Positions 9,817-16,203 of a DNA stretch of 20,504 bases are shown piece after piece. The stretch lies in the IMG/VR virus record IMGVR_UViG_3300035698_013228, positions 1-20,504 of that record; one strand, written 5' to 3'. The notes under the pieces were generated by a model. It saw nothing but the letters and a program-made list of their open reading frames with translations. It was not told the DNA's origin and searched no databases. A program made the position numbers and the translations under genes. The stretch is from a virus. How positions within the stretch are numbered: position 1 is the stretch's first letter; every line of letters begins with the position of its first letter.

Positions 9817-11985
9817 TTAATTCTTTTTGTACATCTTACCCATCATTTCAAGAAGTTTTTTAGCATTCTTGTTTTGATCCTTTGCATCGTACTTTTTATC
9901 TAATACTTCTTCTTGCACTTGAAATAAACACATGAACAGGGCCGACACTAAATCAAAATTCCCAGTCCTGCTGTAAGATATAAGCTCTTCTAGTAATCTC
10001 ACAGAGTATATTTTATCGATGACAGTTACGGGATTACCGTGCTCATCAAAGTCTAATACGGTTAATAGCCATTCTTTAACATATCTTTCTCCAGCATCTT
10101 TCAATTGTCCATTCATATGACAACCGTAAATCCTTGCAACTTTAGAACTTTTAATGTTTTTGCTGATTACACGGTCAGGTTGTGCAGCTAATAAATTCAA
10201 TCTTTTAATCCTCTGGAAGTATGTTTTAACTCCAGTAACTTCATTCTCGTACATTATTTTAGTCCCGTATAAATCAGCAAACATCTCTGCTATCCTGTCT
10301 ATATCGGACGGTGTTTCTAGTCTTCCTATATATTCTGCCACTATAATATCGTGATGCTGTGTTCCTATGTGATGACTTTTATATACAATTATTGCAGCCA
10401 AAGAAGTTCCTTGATCTTGTCTAATTGGATCATAGCCAATCTTATACAATCCTGGAGGTGGATTCGTAATTGGTTGCTCATAAATAATTGGGCAACCTCT
10501 TTTATCTTCTGGTACTACGTGAAAACTTGTGATTGCTTTGTCTGTACCATCTAATATAGGTTCAGCCACAACTGTCCCATCTTTATAATACATTTTAACT
10601 GGGACTCCTTTCGAAGCTTGCCATCCTTTCCCAACAACTTTTTGTAGTTGTCTTTTTAGTTCCAACACAGGAAAGTTGTTTACAGAAACAGATGCAAAAG
10701 CTTCTCCTGGCCCTAAAGGTTTTTCCTGCATTCTTTGTTGTATCTCTGTAGAGGTTGCTCCATGTTTAACAAGATTTTTTCTTGTCAACATCTCTAATGC
10801 TTTTGCTCCTGCTTTATCTGAGTTTCCATTCTCATCGTAGAACCCTTCCATGTTCCAATTAATAGGATGAAAAAATCCTACACTCATATCTTTACTGTCT
10901 TCGTCCCAAATGTTTTTAAATGGTAACAAACCAAAGGCTCTCGGTCTACTAAACATGTCTGCGTAATCGTAAGTTCCCCCACTCATATCTCCAGATGTTC
11001 CAAACACTGTGATCAACCCAGTCTTAATTGCCCCGGCCATAACACAATCCTCAGTAGCTTTATATGATTTCTTTAATAACCCTGGTGTACCAAAAGCTCC
11101 AGACTCTTCAAAAAATACTTCTTCAGCATTTTTACCCCTGGCTGCATCCGGATTATCCTTAAATGTTAAGGCAATAATCTCAGACTTAAATCCTTTTTCT
11201 AATTTTATGCCATTTTTATACTGTATGTAAGAAGCTTTAACGTGCCCAGAACCTAATCTATCAATAACATCGGAAGGCATTGCCCATCCAGTCTTCTCAT
11301 TGATAAAGTTAATGTTGTTATATGCCATACTAAATATCCCGGTTGGGTACAAGTACTTCTTATCATGGGCACCAAAAATTGTAAGCTTGTTTGGCTTAGT
11401 AAAATAATTATTAGATCCAACAGCTGCAGCTTTTAAAGAATAACCCTTTCTTCTTGACTTACCTACAATAAGATTATATCCACCACCTAAGAAATCAACT
11501 TCTATGTCAACAAACAAATTCAGCCCTTCAAAGAGCTCTTTCATCTTGTCGACTTTTTTCTTATCGGTCATTTCAAAAGCAATTGCACTGTCTTTGGCTG
11601 ACAATACAGAATCCAGTATACCTTTCTTAGCTATCTCTCTTACCCAAAAATAATTGTAGTCTCCATCCCAGAAATCGGGAAAAGCTTCTATCTTACTTGC
11701 TCGGTTCCCCGAAATCTTACCTACTTTTTGTATAGGAGTGTAGTTCAAGTAGTTATAGTGCTCTCCTGTAATCCTCACTCCCCCTATTTCTTCTCCATGG
11801 ATACATTTCTTTCTTTCATCACCCCAGTAAGACATCCAATCTGGTGAGTCCCAAGGATCAGCAATATAATAATTATGTTTCATGTAATGATTTCCTGCAG
11901 CCCTGAAAGCTTGAGAATTTATCCATGTCCCATCTGAGTTTCTAATCTCCCCAAGTTTACCTGTTTTGTAGTCAGCCTCTCCCAT
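9817..11985 (-). CDS. terL: Terminase large subunit
   Basis: 722 residues, ATG at 11985. It packages DNA into the prohead using an N-terminal ATPase and a C-terminal RNase H-like nuclease. Visible motifs: a deviant Walker A near residue 174 (VGKSRRKGYSL), Walker B near 291 (EEVFFEESG), a coupling motif near 329 (TVFGTSGD), and nuclease acidic residues near 518 (IGYDPIRQDQG), 581 (YENEVTG) and 677 (FDLVSALF). The normal GKS/T of Walker A is replaced by GYS, leaving an Arg/Lys-rich SRRKG upstream; phage terminases often have such variants. The gene starts immediately after the stop of the ParB-like gene and is followed by the portal gene. Confidence 0.92.
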   Translation of the reverse strand: MGEADYKTGKLGEIRNSDGTWINSQAFRAAGNHYMKHNYYIADPWDSPDWMSYWGDERKKCIHGEEIGGVRITGEHYNYLNYTPIQKVGKISGNRASKIEAFPDFWDGDYNYFWVREIAKKGILDSVLSAKDSAIAFEMTDKKKVDKMKELFEGLNLFVDIEVDFLGGGYNLIVGKSRRKGYSLKAAAVGSNNYFTKPNKLTIFGAHDKKYLYPTGIFSMAYNNINFINEKTGWAMPSDVIDRLGSGHVKASYIQYKNGIKLEKGFKSEIIALTFKDNPDAARGKNAEEVFFEESGAFGTPGLLKKSYKATEDCVMAGAIKTGLITVFGTSGDMSGGTYDYADMFSRPRAFGLLPFKNIWDEDSKDMSVGFFHPINWNMEGFYDENGNSDKAGAKALEMLTRKNLVKHGATSTEIQQRMQEKPLGPGEAFASVSVNNFPVLELKRQLQKVVGKGWQASKGVPVKMYYKDGTVVAEPILDGTDKAITSFHVVPEDKRGCPIIYEQPITNPPPGLYKIGYDPIRQDQGTSLAAIIVYKSHHIGTQHHDIIVAEYIGRLETPSDIDRIAEMFADLYGTKIMYENEVTGVKTYFQRIKRLNLLAAQPDRVISKNIKSSKVARIYGCHMNGQLKDAGERYVKEWLLTVLDFDEHGNPVTVIDKIYSVRLLEELISYSRTGNFDLVSALFMCLFQVQEEVLDKKYDAKDQNKNAKKLLEMMGKMYKKN

Positions 11986-12330
11986 TTATTTATCTATGTA
12001 TTCTCCACAGTCTGGCAATATTTTAAACCTTACTGCTTTAATTGTTTCTTTTTTACTTACAATAGCTTTTATTAACCTGTGCTTCCCATCCAAGATAAAA
12101 TTACCTGGACTAAGAATAACAGGATAAGATAAGTCTGTTTCTTTTGTACGAATATAATGTTCTATAAAATCTGTTAAGCTATCCTCGCAAGGAGCCGGGT
12201 ATTCTATAAACATATCTGCAACTTTTATTTCAATTACTTCAAGATTTTTTGAGGCTTCAATTAGATCAACAACACTATACGTTTGGCCTTCAAATACTTG
12301 AGTGTCGTATAATAAATTTTTAATCCTCAT
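11986..12330 (-). CDS. ParB/sulfiredoxin-like small protein
   Basis: 114 residues, ATG at 12330, overlapping the preceding gene by 11 bases and ending directly against the TerL start. The middle contains YPVILSPGNFILDGKHRLIKA (residues ~74-94), matching the core 'hP.hl....lhDG.HR..A' signature of the ParB/sulfiredoxin-like domain, with DGKHR in place of the usual DGRHR/DGNHR. In plasmid ParB this motif binds CTP or acts in nuclease-like proteins; small phage versions occur near packaging genes and have no settled role. Its position one gene before TerL makes a packaging or DNA-binding job plausible, but that is inference. Confidence 0.6.
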   Translation of the reverse strand: MRIKNLLYDTQVFEGQTYSVVDLIEASKNLEVIEIKVADMFIEYPAPCEDSLTDFIEHYIRTKETDLSYPVILSPGNFILDGKHRLIKAIVSKKETIKAVRFKILPDCGEYIDK

Positions 12331-12898
12331 CTAAACTTTCTGGGTTTGCAAAATGGGAGATTTGTTTTTGGCTCCTGTTTTTTATTTCTTCATATAATTC
12401 TTCATCTACCTTTTTCTCCAACGTCTTTAAATTCCCCAACACTTTTTCTGTGTCATTCAAAGCACCGGTAATGTCCCGAGGCTTATAAATTGGATTGAAG
12501 GTCTTTTCATTTACTGCAGTGATATCTACTTCATTAAAAAAGTCTTGCATCTTCTCTGCTGCAGTTTTGGCTGCCATGTAATAATTGTAAGTAGTAGATG
12601 CTTTAGTATGAAACTCTTGCACCTTATGTATTGCCTGCTTAATTAAAACATCTGGCTCCCAACCTGCTTTTGTAATGACAGCTTCTCTTACTTTTGCTTC
12701 TTTTGTTTTTTCTGGATACTGTCTATAAGGGTTACTCTTTTTCATAGAAGACATAAACTCAATATAAGCAAATTCTTCTATGGCATGTATTTTTGATTTC
12801 TTTTTATCTCTGGCCCATATCTCTTTAAAAGGACTTATTAATAAAGTTTCTGGGTTTGGGAACACGGTCCTTTCGGATACTATAAATAGAAATGCCAT
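12320..12898 (-). CDS. Conserved pre-terminase protein, possible small-terminase counterpart
   Basis: 192 residues. I chose ATG at 12898 because it overlaps the amidase stop as TAATG, a classic coupling; a TTG at 12919 would add seven residues. The protein is mostly helical and soluble. Its segments FPNPETLLISPFKEIWARDK, AIEEFAYIEFMSSMKKSNPY, TYNYYMAAKTAAEK and FNPIYKPRDITGAL look highly conserved in character and resemble a family I associate with this kind of phage. No recognised catalytic motif. It lies two genes before TerL, the place where a small terminase would be expected, and no other candidate is visible; the function is inferred only. Confidence 0.6.
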   Translation of the reverse strand: MAFLFIVSERTVFPNPETLLISPFKEIWARDKKKSKIHAIEEFAYIEFMSSMKKSNPYRQYPEKTKEAKVREAVITKAGWEPDVLIKQAIHKVQEFHTKASTTYNYYMAAKTAAEKMQDFFNEVDITAVNEKTFNPIYKPRDITGALNDTEKVLGNLKTLEKKVDEELYEEIKNRSQKQISHFANPESLDED

Positions 12899-13464
12899 TA
12901 TATAATACCGCCTTGACAAAGATTAAATCTTATTACTTCTGCATACTTCCGTGCATTGCATCTAAATTTTGAAGCATCCTCTTCGTTACTACCAAAGAAA
13001 GGCTCCATTAATAAAGTGGTAGCACTAGGGTAATACAAAGCCCAAAATCCTCTTTGTGATTTATACACCATTGGTTTTGCACCTCTGTTTCTTACCTTAA
13101 AGACTTTTGATATAGAGTCACTCATGATCTCAGCTAATTTTTTACCTGTATCATTACTATGATAATAAAACACCTCACAGCCGTGAGCTTCTTTTACTGC
13201 AGCATTATAATGAAGTTCTAGGACTACACTGTAGTTCTCTTTATTCATCTTTTTAGCATTAGTCTTAACCATGGACTTATATCCTAAGTTATAAGAACCA
13301 TAATAATATATGTCTGCAATGTCAGCTAAATAGTTTGCTACTTCTGACATGTATGTATACTCACAAGGAATATCAATACCACATGCTCCAGGTCTTCGTT
13401 TAGTATGTCCTACTACGATTGCTATTTTTTTCTTCATATCTTTTACCATTTTTCCAAAGGACAT
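12898..13464 (-). CDS. N-acetylmuramoyl-L-alanine amidase (Amidase_3), endolysin
   Basis: 188 residues from ATG 13464, which has an AAGGA ribosome binding site six bases away; a second start at 13437 (MKKKIAIVVGH) is also plausible. It is a zinc amidase that cuts the bond between N-acetylmuramic acid and L-Ala in peptidoglycan at lysis. Zinc ligands and catalytic residues visible by family comparison: His20 in IVVGHTKRRPGA, a Glu near residues 35-41 (CEYTYMSEVA), His near 84 in VLELHYNAA, and the catalytic Glu near 154 in LLMEPFFG. There is no signal peptide, so export would need a holin or another route; no holin is recognised next to it. The C-terminus overlaps the next start (TAATG). Confidence 0.88.
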   Translation of the reverse strand: MSFGKMVKDMKKKIAIVVGHTKRRPGACGIDIPCEYTYMSEVANYLADIADIYYYGSYNLGYKSMVKTNAKKMNKENYSVVLELHYNAAVKEAHGCEVFYYHSNDTGKKLAEIMSDSISKVFKVRNRGAKPMVYKSQRGFWALYYPSATTLLMEPFFGSNEEDASKFRCNARKYAEVIRFNLCQGGII

Positions 13465-13640
13465 TTTGATTCCTTTGCGTTTGCTTTAGCAGGTAAGTAA
13501 CACCCACATTCTCCACAATGTTTATTTTCTTTACTACTTGAGCAACAAGCACAGATTTCTAATCTAGCTTTAGCTTCTGGGATTTCTTTCCCTTGTATTA
13601 AATTTGTAAATCCTTCTACAATGTTTTTAAGTTGACCCAT
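13443..13640 (-). CDS. Small cysteine-rich zinc-binding protein
   Basis: 65 residues, ATG at 13640. Seven cysteines at positions 30, 32, 33, 42, 45, 47 and 60, arranged as CACC, C..CGC and a final CPLEKW, form one or two treble-clef or ribbon-like zinc sites. Short proteins with this 'C..CGC.L..K....CP..KW' ending occur in many Bacteroidota phages, usually without known function. It overlaps the gene before it by 14 bases and the amidase after it by 22 bases, so expression is probably coupled. I recognise the type, not the role. Confidence 0.65.
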   Translation of the reverse strand: MGQLKNIVEGFTNLIQGKEIPEAKARLEICACCSSSKENKHCGECGCYLPAKANAKESKCPLEKW

Positions 13641-13947
13641 TTTCTTTTCCTTTTAAAAATTTCTCAATCATTTCTTTTAATTTATAATACTGTGTAGGAT
13701 CGATTTTATTAAACTTAAATCTTTCCCTAAGATTGATAAGCATCCTAGTTGCTCTTCCAGTATACACTTGAAAAGTACCAAAATACTTTAGCCTTATAAT
13801 TGGCAACTCCCCTGCTTCCATTTCTTTTCTTAAAAATATCCACGGAGTAAAAGTGATTTCTTTCATTTGCTCTAGACTTAGATCCGGGTACTTTTCTTTC
13901 TCTTTCGCGTAAAACTCCTGTAAGAGCTCATCATTTTTTAATATCAT
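13627..13947 (-). CDS. HU/IHF-like DNA-binding protein (probable)
   Basis: 106 residues, ATG at 13947 overlapping the previous stop as ATGA. The middle reads LSLEQMKEITFTPWIFLRKE, then GELPIIRLKYFGTFQVYTGRA: helix-turn-helix-like then 'G..V.L..FGTF.V..R.A', the same order as the helical base and the beta-arm signature of HU/IHF proteins (GFGTFEVRERAAR). The tail is basic and helical. crAss-like phages are known to carry IHF-like genes near their structural genes. If correct it would bend DNA or help packaging. The match is by eye over one motif, so the fold assignment is moderate. Confidence 0.5.
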   Translation of the reverse strand: MILKNDELLQEFYAKEKEKYPDLSLEQMKEITFTPWIFLRKEMEAGELPIIRLKYFGTFQVYTGRATRMLINLRERFKFNKIDPTQYYKLKEMIEKFLKGKENGST

Positions 13948-14315
13948 TCTTTCACTAATTTAATTCTGTATCCTTGATTATTCTCTTCAGGATTTAAAAA
14001 CGCTGGGACACTAATCTTCTTAGTGATCTCATTCTTGGTTAAAAACTTTTTATCTATCATAGCCTTAAGATGGTTACTTAGCCCACCAGGCTTTAGATTA
14101 AGTTTCTCCATAACTTTCTTCCTTACTACTCCATTAAACATATCATCTTCTATAAGATTTTTATCCTGCTCCATAAAAGAAGCCAACACTTCAATTTCCT
14201 TTGTAGTCATCTTGACAGGAAATTGGGAGGAAGGTAGTATAATACTTAAGACCTCCAAGTGTTTTCTGTAGTAGTGATTCTTGTTACCCTTCAACAAACT
14301 TGTTATTACTTTCAT
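13944..14315 (-). CDS. Winged-helix DNA-binding protein
   Basis: 123 residues. I chose ATG at 14315 (MKVITSLLKG) because an AGGA lies seven bases before it and the ATG sits one base after the stop of the preceding small frame; a TTG at 14372 would extend it by 19 residues with no ribosome binding site. Residues ~35-110 hold a winged-helix pattern: MTTKEIEVLASFMEQD, then MFNGVVRKKVMEKLNLKPGGLSNHLKAMIDKKFLT with a clear recognition helix (LKPGGLSNHLKAMIDKKF), then a beta wing. It resembles MarR-like or phage regulators. As the first substantial gene of the late operon it may control late expression; target unknown. It ends in ATGA overlap with the next gene. Confidence 0.6.
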   Translation of the reverse strand: MKVITSLLKGNKNHYYRKHLEVLSIILPSSQFPVKMTTKEIEVLASFMEQDKNLIEDDMFNGVVRKKVMEKLNLKPGGLSNHLKAMIDKKFLTKNEITKKISVPAFLNPEENNQGYRIKLVKE

Positions 14316-14316
14316 T

Positions 14317-14541
14317 TTAAATTCCTGTTTTAGTTTTAATACTCCCTGTGGTTGATTCTTCTTGCCAAGCAACTATTGCATCCTTGAATGCTTTAACTCC
14401 GTGTTTTCCTGAAAAAATTTTTACTTCTGTTTTATATTCCATCTTATGATTTTTTATTACTATACTTTCAAAATACTTCTCCTCATGAATACCTAATAGA
14501 TAACAAAACTCTTTCCATTGCTACTTTGTTATCAAAGGCAT
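14317..14541 (-). CDS. Small ORF with an in-frame amber codon at position 7
   Basis: From ATG 14541, with AAGG four bases before it, the frame reads six codons, meets TAG at 14521-14523, then continues open to TAA at 14317-14319: 74 codons before the stop. The part after the amber codon looks protein-like (QWKEFCYLLGIHEEKYFESI, then KHGVKAFKDAIVAWQEE). Without readthrough only a 41-residue piece from ATG 14442 would be made; that ATG lacks a ribosome binding site. The stop lies one base before the ATG of the winged-helix gene, so the frame probably couples with it. Function unknown. Confidence 0.45.
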
Positions 14542-14662
14542 GAAACCTTATTATCCTATGAGTAACTTCTTTTACAATGTTTGGTTCCCATTTAAGACAC
14601 TATCTATCATTCACTGGCCTTATCTTAGATGAGATTGTTATTGTCCCTTCTGTTGAGTACAC
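14483..14662 (-). CDS. Short amber-interrupted ORF at the head of the late transcript
   Basis: GTG at 14662 is preceded by AGGAAG seven bases away. The frame reads MYSTEGTITISSKIRPVNDR, meets TAG at 14600-14602, and continues CLKWEPNIVKEVTHRIIRFH then AFDNKVAMERVLLSIRYS to TGA at 14483. The frame is free of TAA and TGA back to 14692. It overlaps the next small frame by 59 bases in a different phase, so one of them may be spurious, or a frameshift joins them. Residue composition on both sides of the TAG looks like real protein. No domain is recognised. Confidence 0.35.
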
Positions 14663-14701
14663 TATATTACTTCCTTCCCTATTATTCACTTATATCTGAA
14701 G

Positions 14702-14731
14702 CAAAGTTAATATAAATATTAATATAAACAA
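14702..14731 (-). promoter_or_regulatory. Bacteroidota-type promoter for the late operon
   Basis: On the minus strand, TTG (14731-14729), a 19-base spacer, then TAACTTTG (14709-14702). This matches the Bacteroidota housekeeping promoter, a TTG-containing -33 box and TAnnTTTG at -7. Transcription would start near 14695 and run left into the small amber-interrupted frames and the virion genes. It is the only candidate with both boxes upstream of this operon. Confidence 0.6.
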
Positions 14732-14973
14732 CCTATTATCTGTCTTATTTATTATTTGTAATCAATCTAAATAATAAATACTTTACCTTAATAGTAAAAT
14801 ATACTTGCTTTCCAAAAATTAAACCTGTAACTTTGCAACAGAAGTTTCTTTCGAACGTCTTCGAGAAATTCATTACAAACTTTTACAAACAGTGTCATAG
14901 GGAAAGCCTATATGTGTTTCTTTCTTTGGTCCTTTCTTTCTTTGTAGATATTCAAAAAACCCCCACCCTTAAT
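14732..14973. other. Gene-poor stretch between late promoter and endonuclease
   Basis: About 240 bases hold no ordinary gene. They contain the plus-strand promoter, a hairpin (ATAGG at 14897-14901 with CCTAT at 14907-14911), and a pyrimidine-rich run of CTTT repeats at 14917-14946. The minus-strand frame of the endonuclease stays free of TAA and TGA down to a TAA at 14788-14790, crossing only TAG codons at 14974 and 14908. Confidence 0.4.
14805..14835 (+). promoter_or_regulatory. Opposite-strand Bacteroidota-type promoter
   Basis: On the plus strand, TTG (14805-14807), a 20-base spacer, then TAACTTTG (14828-14835), the same -7 octamer as the late promoter but pointing away from it. No plus-strand gene follows until 15805, so a transcript would be antisense to the homing endonuclease or a leader for the rightward genes about 960 bases downstream. 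Confidence 0.4.
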
Positions 14974-15183
14974 CTATAGATGCTGCCACTTCATCTTCTT
15001 ATGAGTCTTATTTTGTCCTCTTAATACTTTTCTAATGGATTCTTCATGAGTTTTTAGTGCTTTTGCAGCATGAGATAAAGAAGGATATTCAATTTCTATT
15101 CCCTCTTTTGTAATAGATTTTAAAGGTTTAGCATTTGAATGTACAGGAGGATACATATGTACAGGGTTATGTTTAGCTTCATA
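14974..15183 (-). pseudogene. NUMOD1-type DNA-binding tail of the homing endonuclease, separated by one TAG
   Basis: This segment is in the same frame as the GIY-YIG gene and follows its TAG directly. It reads through a short linker into a NUMOD1/intron-encoded nuclease repeat: KPLKSITKEGIEIEYPSLSH, then AAKALKTHEESIRKVLRGQ, ending MKWQHL. This domain type normally forms the C-terminal DNA-recognition part of GIY-YIG homing endonucleases, so the two pieces were, or are, one protein of about 207 residues. It could be translated alone from ATG 15156, by amber readthrough, or not at all. It also ends in TAG (14974-14976). Confidence 0.65.
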
Positions 15184-15600
15184 CTATTTTTTATATTCTT
15201 TTTCAGTAGTCTCCCCAAACCATTGTTTATAAGCTGATCTTCTTTTAAGTTCAATTGTTTCAGGTCTAAGTTTCATATTCCCTCCTTGAAAAGGTATTGC
15301 CCTATTATATCCTTTATTCTTATCTAGAGTTTCTTCTTGCCCTATATAAAAAGCTTCTCTCACAAATAAGTCTTCTCTCTTTACCCCCCCCCCTTTTTTT
15401 TCTAAAACACTAAATTTAAACTTACTTCTTCCCCATTTGTTATATGACTTTTGTAAATGAGGATTACAATGTCTTCCAGCTATAAGGTCAGAAAAGTGGT
15501 GGGTCTTTCTCTTAGACATTACTACACTGCTTCCTATATAAGCTTTCATGTTTTCTATGTTTAGTATCATGTAGATACCACTATTTTTTAATTCTTCCAT
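15184..15600 (-). CDS. GIY-YIG homing endonuclease, catalytic part
   Basis: 138 residues from ATG 15600 (a TTG at 15618 would add six). The GIY-YIG nuclease domain is clear: GIY at residues 8-10 (SGIYMILN), YIG at 21-23 (AYIGSS), catalytic Arg31 with His35, HCNPHLQKSYNKWG at 44-57, FSVLE at 63-67 and a later Glu in REAFYIG. Such enzymes cut one DNA site and spread themselves or an intron. It ends at TAG 15184-15186, after which the frame continues into a NUMOD1 domain. The coding strand has a run of eight A then ten G (15401-15384), a likely slippage point. No group I intron core was recognised around it, so it may be free-standing. Confidence 0.8.
   Translation of the reverse strand: MEELKNSGIYMILNIENMKAYIGSSVVMSKRKTHHFSDLIAGRHCNPHLQKSYNKWGRSKFKFSVLEKKGGGVKREDLFVREAFYIGQEETLDKNKGYNRAIPFQGGNMKLRPETIELKRRSAYKQWFGETTEKEYKK
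15384..15401 (+). repeat. Homopolymer tract C10 T8 inside the endonuclease gene
   Basis: Ten C followed by eight T on the plus strand (A8 G10 in the coding strand), encoding KKGGG between FSVLE and VKRED. The frame as given is intact across it. Tracts like this slip in replication and are also common sequencing errors, so length here decides whether the nuclease is whole. Confidence 0.8.
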
Positions 15601-15627
15601 AAAGTAAAGGCACAACAAATAATAAAG

Positions 15628-15718
15628 AGTGGGGGTATTTTGCAGAAAATTTTTTTTAAAAAGTTAAAAAACTGATACTTAGTGAGTTTGTATATTACCT
15701 TGAGTCAACACCCCCACT
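15628..15718. repeat. G/C-rich inverted repeat flanking an A/T core at the divergent junction
   Basis: AGTGGGGGT (15628-15636) and ACCCCCACT (15710-15718) are perfect 9-bp inverted copies with 73 bases between them. The interior holds T and A runs (around 15651-15673) and a small AGTT/AACT hairpin. It sits between leftward and rightward genes. It could be a regulatory or replication-related structure; nothing decides which. Confidence 0.5.
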
Positions 15719-15735
15719 AATTTTTGGAATCGGAA

Positions 15736-15775
15736 CTCCCCCGCCAAAAGCACATCAGACGTGCAAATCTGGGAG
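15736..15775 (+). promoter_or_regulatory. Hairpin that can mask a strong ribosome binding site
   Basis: CTCCC (15736-15740) can pair with GGGAG (15771-15775), the first part of a strong Shine-Dalgarno-like GGGAGGA (15771-15777); an inner GCAC (15750-15753)/GTGC (15761-15764) stem stacks within. The next ATG is 27 bases further on at 15805, farther than usual. It may be a leader control element. Confidence 0.3.
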
Positions 15776-15804
15776 GAATATTAATAACCTAATCACTCAA
15801 TCTT

Positions 15805-15906
15805 ATGACTAGAACTGAACTGAATGCTTGCAACCATGCTCTCAACGACATGGCTCACGATGGTGAGGACACATCTGTCTTCAACATTGTGTACACTCAA
15901 TACTAA
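15805..15906 (+). CDS. Small hypothetical protein (33 residues)
   Basis: ATG at 15805, TAA at 15904. It encodes MTRTELNACNHALNDMAHDG followed by EDTSVFNIVYTQY. Codons are unusually rich in C-ending forms (AAC, CTC, GAC, TTC), like the genes that follow and unlike the virion genes, which supports it being real. The strong GGGAGGA at 15771 is too far for normal spacing. Soluble, no recognised domain. First gene of the rightward cluster. Confidence 0.5.
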   Translation: MTRTELNACNHALNDMAHDGEDTSVFNIVYTQY

Positions 15907-15942
15907 TCACTCACTAATCTAATCTGCATCTTCACACTGTTG

Positions 15943-16203
15943 ATGCAGAAAACCTCATCTAATACCTATCATTATGAAAACAATATCACTCTTATCGTTA
16001 GCCCTATCATCACACTATGCTATATGTCAACTACTGACGTTATGTCTATGTCTGAAGCAACTCATGTACTTACCTCTTACGGTCATGTACAAATCATGGG
16101 GGATAATGTAATGTTCGTACCAACTGAAAGTATATTGGGTTATCCTACTGAACTTATTCAGGCACTGGAAATCTATAGTACTCACTACACGGTACATATC
16201 TAA
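15943..16203 (+). CDS. Small hypothetical protein
   Basis: ATG 15943 to TAA 16203, 86 residues; a later ATG at 16024 (MSTTDVMSMSEATHVLTSYG) would give a cleaner 59-residue protein. The C-terminal half is the most protein-like part: GHVQIMGDNVMFVPTESILG, then YPTELIQALEIYSTHYTVHI. The codon use is C-rich, as in its neighbours. No domain recognised, no strong ribosome binding site at either start. It lies between two copies of the CTCACTAAT motif. Confidence 0.5.
   Translation: MQKTSSNTYHYENNITLIVSPIITLCYMSTTDVMSMSEATHVLTSYGHVQIMGDNVMFVPTESILGYPTELIQALEIYSTHYTVHI

Noticed and set aside
9812-9819. TAACTTTG box just before the portal gene
   Set aside because: It includes the TerL stop codon and no TTG box lies 17-23 bases upstream, so it is probably chance.
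14974-15600. Group I intron around the endonuclease
   Set aside because: No P7/P3-like core or interrupted host gene was recognised on either strand, so the gene is treated as free-standing.
15736-15790. Possible twister-like self-cleaving ribozyme (CCGCC ... GGGAGG)
   Set aside because: Only two short strings match; the required stems and pseudoknots could not be drawn convincingly.
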